A stretch of DNA of 64,000 nt from UBA7672 sp965279085 (GCA_965279085.1 OZ257149.1:3162001-3226000); one strand, 5' to 3'; shown: positions 16,820 through 28,560, numbered from the stretch's first letter. The notes: generated by a model from the letters alone, not told the origin. Numbers and translations are program-made.

Positions 16820-18841
16820 ATGAAAAGGATCGCAGCGATCCTGCTGGCGAGCGTTTCGGCGTTCGGACTGGCGGCCTGCTCTGGCAGCGAACCAGCCGCG
16901 AAGCTGGTTGGCGCCAAGGTCGATGACTACATGCTCGTCGACCAGACGGGGATGGGTCACATCCTGAAGTACGACACGCTGACACCCGCGGTCGTGCTCG
17001 TGTCGCACGTCAACGGCGATGAAGGCGCCCTGAAAGCGGCGCAGACCGTGCAGGCGCTCGCCGCGAAGAACCCCAACGTGGTGTTCCACCTCATCAACTC
17101 GAGCGAGGCCGACACGCGCCAGTCCATCGCGGCCGAGGCCAAGACGAACGGCCTCACGGTTCCGATCCTCGATGACGAATTCCAGCTGATCGGCAACTCG
17201 CTCGGCTTCTCCTACGCGGGCGAAGCGGTGATCGTCGATCCGAAGACCTGGGCCGTGGTCTATCACGGACCGGCGGACACGATCGAAACCGCGCTCGCCG
17301 ATGTCGTGGCCGGCAAGCCGCCTGCCTCGGCTGAAGTGATGGATGTGAAGGGCACGAAGCTCGTGTTCGCCGATCGCGGCAAGGAAGCCGAGTTCGCCAA
17401 GATCTCGTACTCCAACGACGTCGTGCCGATCCTGATGAGCAAGTGCGTCGACTGCCACCAGCCCAACGGCATCGCGCCGTGGCACATGACGAACTACCAG
17501 CAGGTCAAGACGTTCGCGCCGATGATCCGCGAAGCGATCCGTCGCGACCGCATGCCTCCGTTCGACGCCGACAATCACTACCGCGCGTTCGCGAAGAGCG
17601 AGAACCTGTCCGCCGAAGAAACGAAGACGCTGATCCACTGGATCGAAGCCGGCGCGCCGAGCGACATCGCCGAAGGCGGTGAAGATCCGCTGGTGAAGGG
17701 CGTGGCGGGGCGTCCGGACTGGCCGCTGGGCGAGCCGGACCTTGTCGTCAGCATCCCGGCTTATGACGTTCCGGCTGCCGGCGTGGTCGACTACCAGATC
17801 CCGGCCGTGAAGAGCCCGCTGACCGAAGGCAAATGGCTGAAGGCGACAACCTTCAAGCCGGGCAACCGTCAGGGCGTGCACCACATCCTGGCCGGCTGGC
17901 TGCCGAAGATGCCGGCCAATGGCCGCGGATTCGACTGGGATATCTCGATGGGCGGCTATGCCGTGGGCAATGAATCGAACGTGGCCCCAGACAACTGGGC
18001 GACGTGGGTGCCGGCGGGCGGAGCGATCTCGTTCCAGATGCACTACACGCCGATCGGCAAGGCCTTCACCGACGACTCGAAGATCGCGTTCTACTTCCAG
18101 GACGAAGCGCCTGGGATGATGAAGCGTCAGGTGGTGATCGCTGACCCGTCGATCACGATCGCGGCGAACACAGCGCGCCACCACGAGACGGCCTATGTGC
18201 TGTTCCCGGCCGACGCGCAGATCTATGCGGCGCAGGTGCACGCGCACTATCGCGGCTATGCCTCGAAGCTCACGGCCATTTATCCGGACGGCAAGGAGGA
18301 AATCCTCCTCAACATGCCGCACTACGACTTCAACTGGCAGCGCGATTACATCTTCAAGGATCTGATCGAAATTCCGGCCGGAACGAAGCTTGTCGCCGAC
18401 TACTGGTACGACAACTCGGCGAACAACAAGGCGCTCTTTGGGGCCAACACCACGCCGCACACGAATCCGGCGAAGAAAATCTTCTGGGGCGACCAGTCCT
18501 TCCAGGAGATGTTGTTCACCGCCATCCAGTTCCGCTGGAAGGACGAGACAGCCGCCAACCCACGCGACGACCTGCAGGCGGCACTGCAACAAACCCAGCT
18601 GCTGACCATGTCGGACGACAACCGCGACGGCAAACTCCAGGAAGCCGAGCTGCGGATCGAGATGGAAGAGGGCGCCGAGAACGTGACCAGCGATGGCATT
18701 GCCCCGCTGCACCAGCAGTTCAAGGCCAACTTCGCAGCGATCGACGCCGACAAGGATGGCGGCCTGTCGATGCAGGAGATCGGCGCGGCGATGCAGCAGA
18801 TGCAACAGCAGGGTGGGCGCGGCGGGCGCAGCCCGACCTAG
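16820..18841 (+). CDS. Lipoprotein with redoxin-like, cytochrome c-like, copper type II monooxygenase-like and EF-hand parts
   Basis: A 673-residue lipoprotein (lipobox LAAC). Residues about 25-185 look like a thioredoxin/peroxiredoxin fold lacking a CxxC pair. A heme c site CVDCH (Cys209, Cys212, His213) follows. Residues about 310-590 carry the ligand pattern of peptidylglycine/dopamine-type copper monooxygenases: HH at 354-355 and QMHY (His408) for one copper, H-A-H at 474/476 and Met564 in QEM for the other. The C-terminus has two canonical EF-hand loops (from about 598, DDNRDGKLQEAE; from about 642, DADKDGGLSMQE). It should be a periplasmic copper oxygenase with an attached electron carrier; substrate unknown. 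AAGGAG precedes the ATG and a strong terminator follows. Confidence 0.85.
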   Translation: MKRIAAILLASVSAFGLAACSGSEPAAKLVGAKVDDYMLVDQTGMGHILKYDTLTPAVVLVSHVNGDEGALKAAQTVQALAAKNPNVVFHLINSSEADTRQSIAAEAKTNGLTVPILDDEFQLIGNSLGFSYAGEAVIVDPKTWAVVYHGPADTIETALADVVAGKPPASAEVMDVKGTKLVFADRGKEAEFAKISYSNDVVPILMSKCVDCHQPNGIAPWHMTNYQQVKTFAPMIREAIRRDRMPPFDADNHYRAFAKSENLSAEETKTLIHWIEAGAPSDIAEGGEDPLVKGVAGRPDWPLGEPDLVVSIPAYDVPAAGVVDYQIPAVKSPLTEGKWLKATTFKPGNRQGVHHILAGWLPKMPANGRGFDWDISMGGYAVGNESNVAPDNWATWVPAGGAISFQMHYTPIGKAFTDDSKIAFYFQDEAPGMMKRQVVIADPSITIAANTARHHETAYVLFPADAQIYAAQVHAHYRGYASKLTAIYPDGKEEILLNMPHYDFNWQRDYIFKDLIEIPAGTKLVADYWYDNSANNKALFGANTTPHTNPAKKIFWGDQSFQEMLFTAIQFRWKDETAANPRDDLQAALQQTQLLTMSDDNRDGKLQEAELRIEMEEGAENVTSDGIAPLHQQFKANFAAIDADKDGGLSMQEIGAAMQQMQQQGGRGGRSPT

Positions 18842-18866
18842 GCCACGGCTGAAGACGACAAGACTG

Positions 18867-18903
18867 ACCGGCCGGTTCCGCAAGGGACCGGCCGGTTGCT
18901 TTC
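18867..18903 (+). terminator. Intrinsic terminator after the copper-monooxygenase-like gene
   Basis: A 13-bp stem (18867-18879 with 18884-18896, one G-U pair) closes a GCAA tetraloop and is followed by TGCTTTC. It sits 26 bases after the stop codon. Confidence 0.85.
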
Positions 18904-19136
18904 AGGCGGGAATGACGTCCGGGCAGGGGGGCGCAATCAGACACGTTGCGCCGCGACGAAACGCCCGTGTTTGTTGATGAAATTCCCAATTTCCTTGTGT
19001 TGTCACACGCCATCCCCGCGTGCTAGCAACCGCCCGCGACGGACGACCCGGGCGCCACCCGTATTTATGTGGCTGATTTCACATCAATTTTTGCCTCGAA
19101 CCGGTGCGGGGGATTCGGGGCTTTGGGGCTAGCGAT

Positions 19137-19697
19137 TTGGCCGGTTCAGCGACCACGTCTGTAAGCGAAGGCGCCAAGCGGTATGCCGCCGCCGTTTTCG
19201 ATCTCGCGATCACCTCGGGCGAGGTGGACGCCGTCGACAACGGGCTGACCGCGCTGGCGAAAACCATCGATGGCGACAAGGACCTGACGCGCGTTCTGAA
19301 GTCGCCGCTGCACAAGTCCGAAGAGAAAGCCGCCGTGCTGGCGCAGCTTGGCGAGAAGCTCGGCGTGCCGGACCTAGCGCGCCGCTTCGTCGGCGTCGTC
19401 GCCCTCAACCGCCGCGCGGGCGAGATCTCCGGCATTGCGAAGGCGTTCGCCGAGAAGGCCGCCAAGCATCGTGGCACGAGCCGCGTCGTGGCGCGCGTCG
19501 CCAAACCGATTTCCAAGGACCAGACGCTCGACCTCGAGAGCGCGATTTCCAAGTCCCTCGGCCGCACCGTCACGGTGGATGTCGAGGTCGACCCGACACT
19601 CATCGGCGGCCTGCAGCTGAAGATCGGCTCCAAGCTGGTCGACAGTTCGATCCGCACGAAACTGAACAACCTGACGAATCTGATGAAGGGGGCCTGA
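19137..19697 (+). CDS. atpH: F1F0 ATP synthase delta subunit
   Basis: The delta (OSCP-like) subunit joins the peripheral stalk to the F1 head. The N-terminal helical domain starts GAKRYAAAVFDLAITSGEVD, and the C-terminal domain has the conserved VDPTLIGGLQLKIGSKLVDSSIRTKL. From the TTG at 19137 (GGGG eight bases upstream) it has 186 residues, the usual length; a GTG at 19104 would add eleven residues but lacks a ribosome site. No ATG is available, so initiation is non-canonical either way. First gene of the F1 operon, 4 bp before atpA. F0 genes are absent here, as usual in alphaproteobacteria. Confidence 0.92.
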   Translation: MAGSATTSVSEGAKRYAAAVFDLAITSGEVDAVDNGLTALAKTIDGDKDLTRVLKSPLHKSEEKAAVLAQLGEKLGVPDLARRFVGVVALNRRAGEISGIAKAFAEKAAKHRGTSRVVARVAKPISKDQTLDLESAISKSLGRTVTVDVEVDPTLIGGLQLKIGSKLVDSSIRTKLNNLTNLMKGA

Positions 19698-19701
19698 GCC
19701 C

Positions 19702-21248
<1,547 letters not shown>

Positions 21249-21249
<1 letters not shown>

Positions 21250-21554
21250 TGCGTCTGGCTGTTCTCTCCTTCGCGGCACTCGGGCTCGCAGCCTGTGTCG
21301 GCACGCCGCCGGTCGAGAAGGTAGCCGCCGAGGTTGCGGCGATCGGCGCATGCGACTCGCTGCCAGCCGGCGTGATGTGCGACTGCGTGATCTCCACGGC
21401 GCACGCCGCGATCCCGACGACAAAGGTCGAGCGCAGCAGGGATGACACGGGCTCGCGGCTCGGTCGCGGCTCGGTCGGCCAGACCGATGAGCGCGTGCCG
21501 GTGGCGATCGCGGCGGCCAAGCAGTCGTGCGCGGCTGGAAAGGCGGTTGGCTGA
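21249..21554 (+). CDS. Small lipoprotein encoded inside the atp operon
   Basis: Encodes 101 residues: signal peptide and lipobox LGLAAC (Cys16), then about 85 mature residues with four more cysteines (GACDS, MCDC, QSCAAG). No known ATP synthase subunit resembles it. It is coupled at both ends: its ATG shares a base with the atpA stop and its TGA shares a base with the atpG start (TGATG both times), so it must be translated as part of the atp mRNA. Its codon use matches the neighbours. The protein should reside in the periplasm or outer membrane, away from F1, so a direct structural role is unlikely. Function unknown. Confidence 0.82.
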
Positions 21555-22432
21555 TGCCTAGCTTGAAGGAATTCCGTCTTCGTATCGCGTCGGTGAAGTC
21601 GACGCAGAAGATTACGCGGGCGCTGCAGCTGGTGGCGACCGCCAAGCTAAAGCGGGCGCAGGAAGCCGCGCAGGCGGCGCGCCCCTATGCGACGCGCATG
21701 GCGTCGGTGATCGCGAACCTGGCGTCGGGCGCCGCGGCTGGCGGCGGACCCAAGCTGATCGCCGGCACGGGGTCGGACGAGGTTCATATGCTGGTCGTGA
21801 TGACAGCCGAACGCGGTCTGTGCGGCGGCTTCAACACCAACGTCGCTAAGCTGGCGCGGGCCGAGATCAAACGCCTGCGCGATGCCGGCAAGACCGTGAA
21901 GATCCTGACTATCGGCAAGAAGGGCAACGACGCCCTCAAGCGCCAGCATGGCCAGCTGATCGTCGGCCACATCGATCGCCGCGGCGAGCGCGGCGTGTCG
22001 GCCGAGAGCGCGGCCCGTGTGGCGCGCGAGATCACCGACCGGTTCGACCGCGCGGAGTTCGACGTGGCGACGCTGGTGTTCGCGCGTTTCAAGAACCTGC
22101 TGACGCAAATCCCGACCGCGATGCAGCTGATCCCGGCCAAGCCGCCGGCTGATGCTCCTGTCGTCGATTTGCAGGGCGCGCGCTACATCTACGAGCCGAG
22201 CGAGGAGGCGATCCTCGAGGCGCTGCTGCCGCGTTACTTGGGCACGCAGATCCTGTCGGCGCTGCTGGAAACCGAAGCCGGCTTCCAGGGCGCGCAGATG
22301 ACCGCGATGGACAACGCGACGCGCAACGCCGGCGACATGATCAAGTCGCTGCAGCTGCGCTACAACCGCGCGCGGCAGGCGCAGATCACCAAGGAACTCA
22401 TCGAGATCATCTCGGGCGCCGAAGCGCTCTAA
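21554..22432 (+). CDS. atpG: F1F0 ATP synthase gamma subunit
   Basis: A 292-residue central-stalk subunit that rotates within the alpha/beta hexamer. It starts MPSLKEFRLRIASVKSTQKITRAL (N-terminal coiled-coil helix, residues 1-60) and ends with the matching C-terminal helix MTAMDNATRNAGDMIKSL...ELIEIISGA. The internal ATG at 21554 matches the family start; the open frame extends nine codons further into the lipoprotein gene. Next gene atpD begins 27 bp later. Confidence 0.97.
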   Translation: MPSLKEFRLRIASVKSTQKITRALQLVATAKLKRAQEAAQAARPYATRMASVIANLASGAAAGGGPKLIAGTGSDEVHMLVVMTAERGLCGGFNTNVAKLARAEIKRLRDAGKTVKILTIGKKGNDALKRQHGQLIVGHIDRRGERGVSAESAARVAREITDRFDRAEFDVATLVFARFKNLLTQIPTAMQLIPAKPPADAPVVDLQGARYIYEPSEEAILEALLPRYLGTQILSALLETEAGFQGAQMTAMDNATRNAGDMIKSLQLRYNRARQAQITKELIEIISGAEAL

Positions 22433-22459
22433 CGAATTACGGAAGACCAGAGGCCAGAC

Positions 22460-23896
<1,437 letters not shown>

Positions 23897-23922
23897 TCCG
23901 CCTGACATCGAAAAGTTCGGAG

Positions 23923-23954
23923 CAGGCGCGGAAATGTCCGCGCCTGTTTTCGTT
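23923..23954 (+). terminator. Strong intrinsic terminator after atpD
   Basis: A perfect 10-bp stem CAGGCGCGGA / TCCGCGCCTG (23923-23932 with 23937-23946) with a 4-nt loop is followed by TTTTCGTTT. It separates atpHAGD transcription from the downstream genes and from atpC. Confidence 0.9.
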
Positions 23955-24004
23955 TGGCCGCAGCCTGCTAGTCTCGCGCGTCGGAAACGGTTTGGGGGGC
24001 TGAG

Positions 24005-24586
24005 ATGCGATCTTTGTATGTGGCGCTAGCGTTTGTCGCGGCGACAGGCTGCCAGAGTGCGCGGCCCGATCCAGTCAAGATGGCGGATGCAATACGCTTC
24101 GGCGTAGAGGCGTGCGAGCGGCATTACCTCGACGGCGTCCCGATGGCGGATGCACTTGCAGCGTCGGCGCAGGGCCGCTCGTTCGAACCGGTCGAGAGGA
24201 AGTTCGAGGACTGGACCAACGACTCCAAGCCGTGGCGTTTGTCGGGTCTCGATGTCTGGGTCGGTCTCGCCACCGACAAGCCCGACGAGGAGTGGTGTGG
24301 GGTGCTGGCGGTCAACGGCGGCAGCATGGCTCTGCGCGACGAGCTCGTGAGGGAGCATGTTGCAAGGACTGACCGGACATGGACCGCATGGTCGACCGGC
24401 GGAGGCGGCCGGCGGGCAGCCTGCACAACCGACCGCGTTCCGGGAGGAAAATCACTGCTGGTGGTCGCTCACTATAACTCGAGCCCAAGCATTCAATCTG
24501 CGGATATTGTATCACCGTCGGCTGACGAGCCACCGGAGTTTGGAGTCACGGTCGTCAACGAAGCGGTGTGCGATCGGAATTCCTGA
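24005..24586 (+). CDS. Predicted lipoprotein of unknown function
   Basis: Encodes 193 residues with lipobox AATGC. The early mature part (ADAIRFGVEACERHYLDG, ALAASAQGRSFEP) and a central LDVWVGL...WCGVLAVNGG segment resemble in layout the next gene's product: helix with AC, a loop with GR, then a VW strand and a C-x-V-x-x-x-G strand. The two are probably divergent tandem paralogues. No family recognised. It follows the atpD terminator and starts a short accessory cluster between atpD and atpC. Confidence 0.7.
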   Translation: MRSLYVALAFVAATGCQSARPDPVKMADAIRFGVEACERHYLDGVPMADALAASAQGRSFEPVERKFEDWTNDSKPWRLSGLDVWVGLATDKPDEEWCGVLAVNGGSMALRDELVREHVARTDRTWTAWSTGGGGRRAACTTDRVPGGKSLLVVAHYNSSPSIQSADIVSPSADEPPEFGVTVVNEAVCDRNS

Positions 24587-24658
24587 GTGTTGACGTCACA
24601 GCTGGAGATCAAACCCCGCTCGGGTTAGGGTGGCCGATAGGCGCCAGGGAAAGACCTT

Positions 24659-25213
24659 ATGAAGGCCTTCACCAGTTCGATCGCAGCGGCTCTGCTCCTC
24701 GCTGCGCCGGCCCACGCTCAGCGAGCCGCCGTGTCGGCTGATCTTTCGCCAGAGGCGGCCGGCGATATTTTCCGCAATGCCGTGGTGGAGGCGTGCGTGC
24801 CGGCCGTGACCGGAAACGGCGTGAGCGGGCTTTCGGCGACGCAGCGCGGACGTCTGCAGCCGACGAATGACGCCGAGACGCGCAGGCAGGCCGGAGCTGC
24901 GCCTGACGAGACCGTGTGGGACGTGGTCGACGGCAAGGGCGTCGTCACCGTACGCGAGAAGGCAGGGCGATGCGTTGTGTCCGTCTATGGTCCAGCCGCC
25001 ATGCCGACGATGATGAACGTAGCGCAGGGTCTGACGGGCGGGTCGGGCTTCGAGCGGCTCGCGGGCGGAGCGGGGGGCGGCATCAGCCAGACTCTATCGC
25101 GATCCAGCGGCGGAAAGAGCGTGATGGTGCAACTGACGGGGTCCGAGCCGGGCATGCCGGGGCACCAGTCGCGTTTCAGCGTCGTGACGGCGACGGTGTT
25201 CGTCGCACAATAG
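24659..25213 (+). CDS. Secreted protein of unknown function, possible paralogue of its upstream neighbour
   Basis: A 184-residue precursor with a clear signal peptide (SIAAALLLAAPAHAQ, cleavage after AHA). The mature part has FRNAVVEACVPAVTGNG, LSATQRGRLQP, TVWDVVDGKGVV and RCVVSVYG, echoing the order of elements in the product at 24005. A glycine-rich stretch (GGAGGGISQ) follows. Two cysteines could form a disulfide. No domain recognised. It lies 72 bp after the preceding gene and 18 bp before the metallophosphoesterase. Confidence 0.7.
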   Translation: MKAFTSSIAAALLLAAPAHAQRAAVSADLSPEAAGDIFRNAVVEACVPAVTGNGVSGLSATQRGRLQPTNDAETRRQAGAAPDETVWDVVDGKGVVTVREKAGRCVVSVYGPAAMPTMMNVAQGLTGGSGFERLAGGAGGGISQTLSRSSGGKSVMVQLTGSEPGMPGHQSRFSVVTATVFVAQ

Positions 25214-25231
25214 CGGTCAGCCGGTCGGCGC

Positions 25232-26182
25232 ATGAGCAATGTCATCATGATCCTCGCCTGGGCCGGCGCCGTGCTGTGGCCGGCGGCGTTGCTGTTCGGG
25301 CTGTGGCGCGGACTGAAGGCCGGGCGCGGACCGGGTTGGATCGGCTGGGGCCTGATCGCGGTGGTGACGGGGTTCTGGGCGCTCGGCATCCGCGCCTTCC
25401 TGTGGGAGCCCGAAACGCTGACCATGCGGCGCATCGAGGTGGTGAGCCCGGTGTGGAAGGGCGAGCCGCTGCGCGTTGGCGTGATCTCGGACATCCACGC
25501 AGCCGGGCCACACATGAGCGCCGCGCGTCTCGACTCCATCGTGGCGGAGATGAATGCAGAGCAGCCGGATATCGTGCTGCTGCTGGGTGACTATGTCGCC
25601 GGTCATGCGCCGCTGGCCGAGCGTGACGCGGGCGAGCGGGCAGCGATCCTTGAAGGGATCGCGCGGATCCGGAAGCTGCGGGCGCCGCTGGGCGTGTGGT
25701 CGGTCCTAGGCAATCATGACTGGTGGTATGACGGCACGACGGTCCAGCAGGGAGTGCAGGCACAGGGCATCACCGTGCTGGAGAACCAGCGCGTCAGGAT
25801 CGAGCGGCCGGGTGGCGCTTTCTGGCTCGGCGGCCTTGCCGATTACGAGTCCACGCGTGCGCAGCCTTCCTATGGCCAGACGCTGGTCGACCTGCCCGAC
25901 GGCGATCCTGTGATCGTCATGTCCCACTGGCCGGACGTGTTCGCGACTGCGCCGGACCGGGTGGCAATGACTTTCGCCGGGCACAGCCATTGCGGGCAGG
26001 TGAACCTGCCGGTGTTCGGACGGCTGATGCACGCCTCGCCGGGCTCGGAGATGTGGCCGTGCGGGCTCTACAGCCTTGGGCAGCGCAAACTCTACGTGTC
26101 GGGCGGGGTGGGGGTGTCGATCGTGCCCGTCCGGTTCAACCAGCCGCCCGAGATCGCCGTGGTAACCCTCAGGGCGGACTAG
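25232..26182 (+). CDS. Membrane-anchored calcineurin-like metallophosphoesterase
   Basis: A 316-residue protein with two N-terminal hydrophobic helices (about 5-25 and 36-56) and a metallophosphoesterase domain. The dinuclear-metal motifs are present: D-x-H in VISDIHAAG, GDYV (GDxx), GNHDWWYDG, SHWPD and AGHSHCGQVNLP. This is the YaeI/YkuE-like group, whose members hydrolyse phospholipids or lipid A precursors such as UDP-2,3-diacylglucosamine; the substrate here is not known. The catalytic domain follows the membrane helices. It is 18 bp after the secreted-protein gene and 119 bp before atpC. Confidence 0.9.
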   Translation: MSNVIMILAWAGAVLWPAALLFGLWRGLKAGRGPGWIGWGLIAVVTGFWALGIRAFLWEPETLTMRRIEVVSPVWKGEPLRVGVISDIHAAGPHMSAARLDSIVAEMNAEQPDIVLLLGDYVAGHAPLAERDAGERAAILEGIARIRKLRAPLGVWSVLGNHDWWYDGTTVQQGVQAQGITVLENQRVRIERPGGAFWLGGLADYESTRAQPSYGQTLVDLPDGDPVIVMSHWPDVFATAPDRVAMTFAGHSHCGQVNLPVFGRLMHASPGSEMWPCGLYSLGQRKLYVSGGVGVSIVPVRFNQPPEIAVVTLRAD

Positions 26183-26301
26183 GTTTTCCCGGAGGACGGC
26201 TGGCAATTTTGCCGCCTTTACAGGGGTTTCAGGCCTGATAGACCGGCGCGCGACACTTCACGACGCGCATCGCTGAGGCGATGCTTTCGGGGTAATTGCC
26301 C

Positions 26302-26715
26302 ATGGCCGACACGCTCAACTTCTCGCTGGTTTCGCCGACGCGCGAACTGTTCTCCGGCGCGGTGAAGCAGGTCGATGCTCCCGGCGTCGAAGGAGAGTTC
26401 GGCGTGCTGCCGAGCCATGCGCCGTTCATGACCGTGCTGAAGCCGGGCATCGTTCGTATCCATGAAGACTCGGGCGTGACGCCGGTGTTCGTGCGCGGCG
26501 GCTTCGCCGACGTGACGCCGGCCGGCCTTACTATCCTCGCGGAAGAGGCCGTGCGTCTGTCGGACGTGGATGTCGGCGCGCTGGACGCGGAAATCGCCAA
26601 GACGAAGTCGGACGCGACCGATCCGGGCGATGAAGCGCGCCGCGCGCGCGCTGCGGAGCGGCTGGCGTATCTGGAACAGCTGCGCGCGGCTGTCGGTTCG
26701 GCGACCGCGCACTAG
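26302..26715 (+). CDS. atpC: F1F0 ATP synthase epsilon subunit, separated from atpHAGD
   Basis: A 137-residue epsilon subunit, the regulatory part of the central stalk. It begins LNFSLVSPTRELFSGAVKQV and includes GVEGEFGVLPSHAPFMTVLKPG, the conserved beta-sandwich, then a C-terminal helical region. The ATG at 26302 is preferred over an in-frame TTG two codons upstream. In most bacteria it directly follows atpD; here it is 2.4 kb away, behind a terminator and three unrelated genes, so it needs its own promoter or readthrough. Its stop is 3 bp from the convergent rppH stop. Confidence 0.96.
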   Translation: MADTLNFSLVSPTRELFSGAVKQVDAPGVEGEFGVLPSHAPFMTVLKPGIVRIHEDSGVTPVFVRGGFADVTPAGLTILAEEAVRLSDVDVGALDAEIAKTKSDATDPGDEARRARAAERLAYLEQLRAAVGSATAH

Positions 26716-26718
26716 CTC

Positions 26719-27237
26719 CTAGCCCGCCTCTGTCCACTTCGCGAAGTGCTTCGCGACCTCTTCATAGACAGCTGACTTGAACGGGATGACGAGTCCCGCC
26801 GCGTCTTCGAGCTTTGCCCATTTCCAGGCGTCGAATTCGGGCGTGTGGACGTCGAGACGGAAATCCGTGTCGGCGCCGGTGAAGCGGTAGGCGAACCATT
26901 TCTGGCGCTGGCCGTAGAAGGGCCCCGCGAGCTTCGCCTTCAGCTCGGGTGGGAAGTCGTAGAACAGCCAGGGTTCGAGCTCTTCCAGCAATTCGACATG
27001 CCTGGTGGAGAGGCCGGTTTCCTCGCCAAGCTCGCGCAGCGCGGCGGCGGCGGGTGTTTCGCCGCGGTCGATGCCTCCCTGCGGCATTTGCCAGGCGTAT
27101 TGCACGTTGTCCCTGCGCACGCCGGCGCGGCGGCCCAGCCAGACATGGCCTTTCTTAGAGAAGATGGCGAGGCCGACATTGGGCCGGTAAAGCGAAGGAT
27201 CGCGCCCGCCCTGTTCGGGGTGGGCGTTGTACTTCAC
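26719..27237 (-). CDS. rppH: RNA pyrophosphohydrolase
   Basis: A 172-residue Nudix hydrolase that removes pyrophosphate from triphosphorylated mRNA 5' ends to trigger decay. YRPNVGLAIFSKKG, WQMPQGGIDRGE and the Nudix box (G-x5-E-x7-R-E-L-x-E-E-T-G-L) match RppH; EFDAWKWAKLED is the late conserved segment. The GTG at 27237 shares GTGA with the stop of the upstream deacetylase gene, giving translational coupling; the longer ATG start lies inside that gene and is rejected. Confidence 0.94.
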   Translation of the reverse strand: MKYNAHPEQGGRDPSLYRPNVGLAIFSKKGHVWLGRRAGVRRDNVQYAWQMPQGGIDRGETPAAAALRELGEETGLSTRHVELLEELEPWLFYDFPPELKAKLAGPFYGQRQKWFAYRFTGADTDFRLDVHTPEFDAWKWAKLEDAAGLVIPFKSAVYEEVAKHFAKWTEAG

Positions 27238-28412
27238 GGCTTGCCGCCCCGCGCGGTGACGCCGGCCGAAGCGGACGCCGGAGCGAGCTGATAGCCCTTG
27301 GCTTTCAGGCTTTCCGCCCACACGCGGAACTGCTCTATCGTGACCGGGTAGGCGAAGCCCACGCCGATGGCCTTGCCGTTCTGGATGGCGAGCGCTTCGA
27401 GCGCGAGCAGTTCGCGGTCGATAGCGTCGGCCGAGAGTTCGGCGTCGACGATGCGGTCGGCGACGGTGAAGTCGAGGCCGGTCTGGTCGGCTGCCTGCGG
27501 CAGCACGGAACGCGCGGCGGCGCCGTCGTGCAGGAAGACGAGGCCGCGATCCTTGAGCACTTTCATCACGGGCGTGGCGGCGGCGGCGTCGGTTGCGAAC
27601 TTGGCGCCCTGATAGTTGGTGACGCCGAAATAGCCGGTCGCCTTGCTCATCAGCACGTTGAGGCGACGCAGGTTCTCTTCCGGCTTGGCGGAGGTGACCA
27701 GCGTCTGCGGGCCGGTGTCGACGTTCGGATAGTCGTAGGCTTCCATCGGCAGTTCGAGGAGAACTTCGTGGCCGGCGGCGCGCGCTTTGTTGATCCAGCC
27801 CTGCAGGTCGTTGGCGTAGGGCACGAAGGACAGCGTGACTTCCGGCGGAAGCTCGTTGATGGCGGCCAGCGTGTGTTTCTGCGTCATGCCGAGGCCGCCG
27901 ACGATCAGCGAGATCTTGGGCGTGCCGGCGGCGCCAGCGAACGGACGGGCATAGGCTTCGGCCGGCGTGCGGCCATCGGGGCCGATCTTCGGCAGTTCGC
28001 CCGAGGCAGTGCGCTCGCTGAAACCGGTGATCGGCGCGCGCGGCAGGGCCGTGGCCGTGGCCGTGGAATTGGAGCCGATCTCGGTGATGGTCATCGTGGC
28101 CTCGCCACCATCGCCGCCTTCGTCCGACAGGGCGTCATCGTATTCGAGACCGAGCGATGGTTCGCCCGACACGCCATGCGCATCGAGGGCTTCGAGCGTC
28201 GAGCGGTTCTTCAGCAGCGGCGGCGGGCCGTTGGCGTTACGGGCAAAGTCGAGGGTGAGTTCGATGCGCGGTCCGCCCGCCTGGTCATCGCCGAAGATGA
28301 AGGCAGCGCCGATCGCGCCCGCGACCAGCGTGCCGAAGGCTGCAAGGCTCAGCGCGAACTGGCTGATCCCAACGCGCAGAACGGACCCATCGGCAACTCG
28401 CGACGCAGACAT
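27234..28412 (-). CDS. Divergent polysaccharide deacetylase family protein (YibQ-like)
   Basis: A 392-residue protein with one N-terminal membrane helix (about 18-42), a disordered linker, and a C-terminal divergent polysaccharide deacetylase domain (about 165-380). Recognisable elements are SLIVGGLGMTQKHT, ELPPEVTLSFVPYANDL, GHEVLLELPMEAYDYPN and KAIGVGFAYPVTIEQFRVW. The zinc-binding residues of active NodB-type deacetylases are not preserved as a set, as usual in this family, so activity is doubtful. In alphaproteobacteria it is commonly found between ctpA and rppH, as here. It is periplasmic and membrane-tethered; exact role unknown. Confidence 0.9.
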   Translation of the reverse strand: MSASRVADGSVLRVGISQFALSLAAFGTLVAGAIGAAFIFGDDQAGGPRIELTLDFARNANGPPPLLKNRSTLEALDAHGVSGEPSLGLEYDDALSDEGGDGGEATMTITEIGSNSTATATALPRAPITGFSERTASGELPKIGPDGRTPAEAYARPFAGAAGTPKISLIVGGLGMTQKHTLAAINELPPEVTLSFVPYANDLQGWINKARAAGHEVLLELPMEAYDYPNVDTGPQTLVTSAKPEENLRRLNVLMSKATGYFGVTNYQGAKFATDAAAATPVMKVLKDRGLVFLHDGAAARSVLPQAADQTGLDFTVADRIVDAELSADAIDRELLALEALAIQNGKAIGVGFAYPVTIEQFRVWAESLKAKGYQLAPASASAGVTARGGKP

Positions 28413-28560
28413 GCGTGTCCTCTCGTAACACCCCGCCCAAGAGGCCGACTCTTGAGCCGGGACCGTTAAGAACGCGGTAACGCGGCTGCGGCGGTTTGGC
28501 GTTCCACCGGGCTGTAAACGTTGAGGAATTTGACTCGAGACGCAAGTTACCGATCCCGGA

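Noticed and set aside
16790..18883. 697-codon open frame on the minus strand opposite the copper-monooxygenase-like gene
   Set aside because: It is antisense to a protein with clear heme, copper and EF-hand motifs; its translation is Arg/His/Val-rich without domains, as expected from GC-rich codon shadows.
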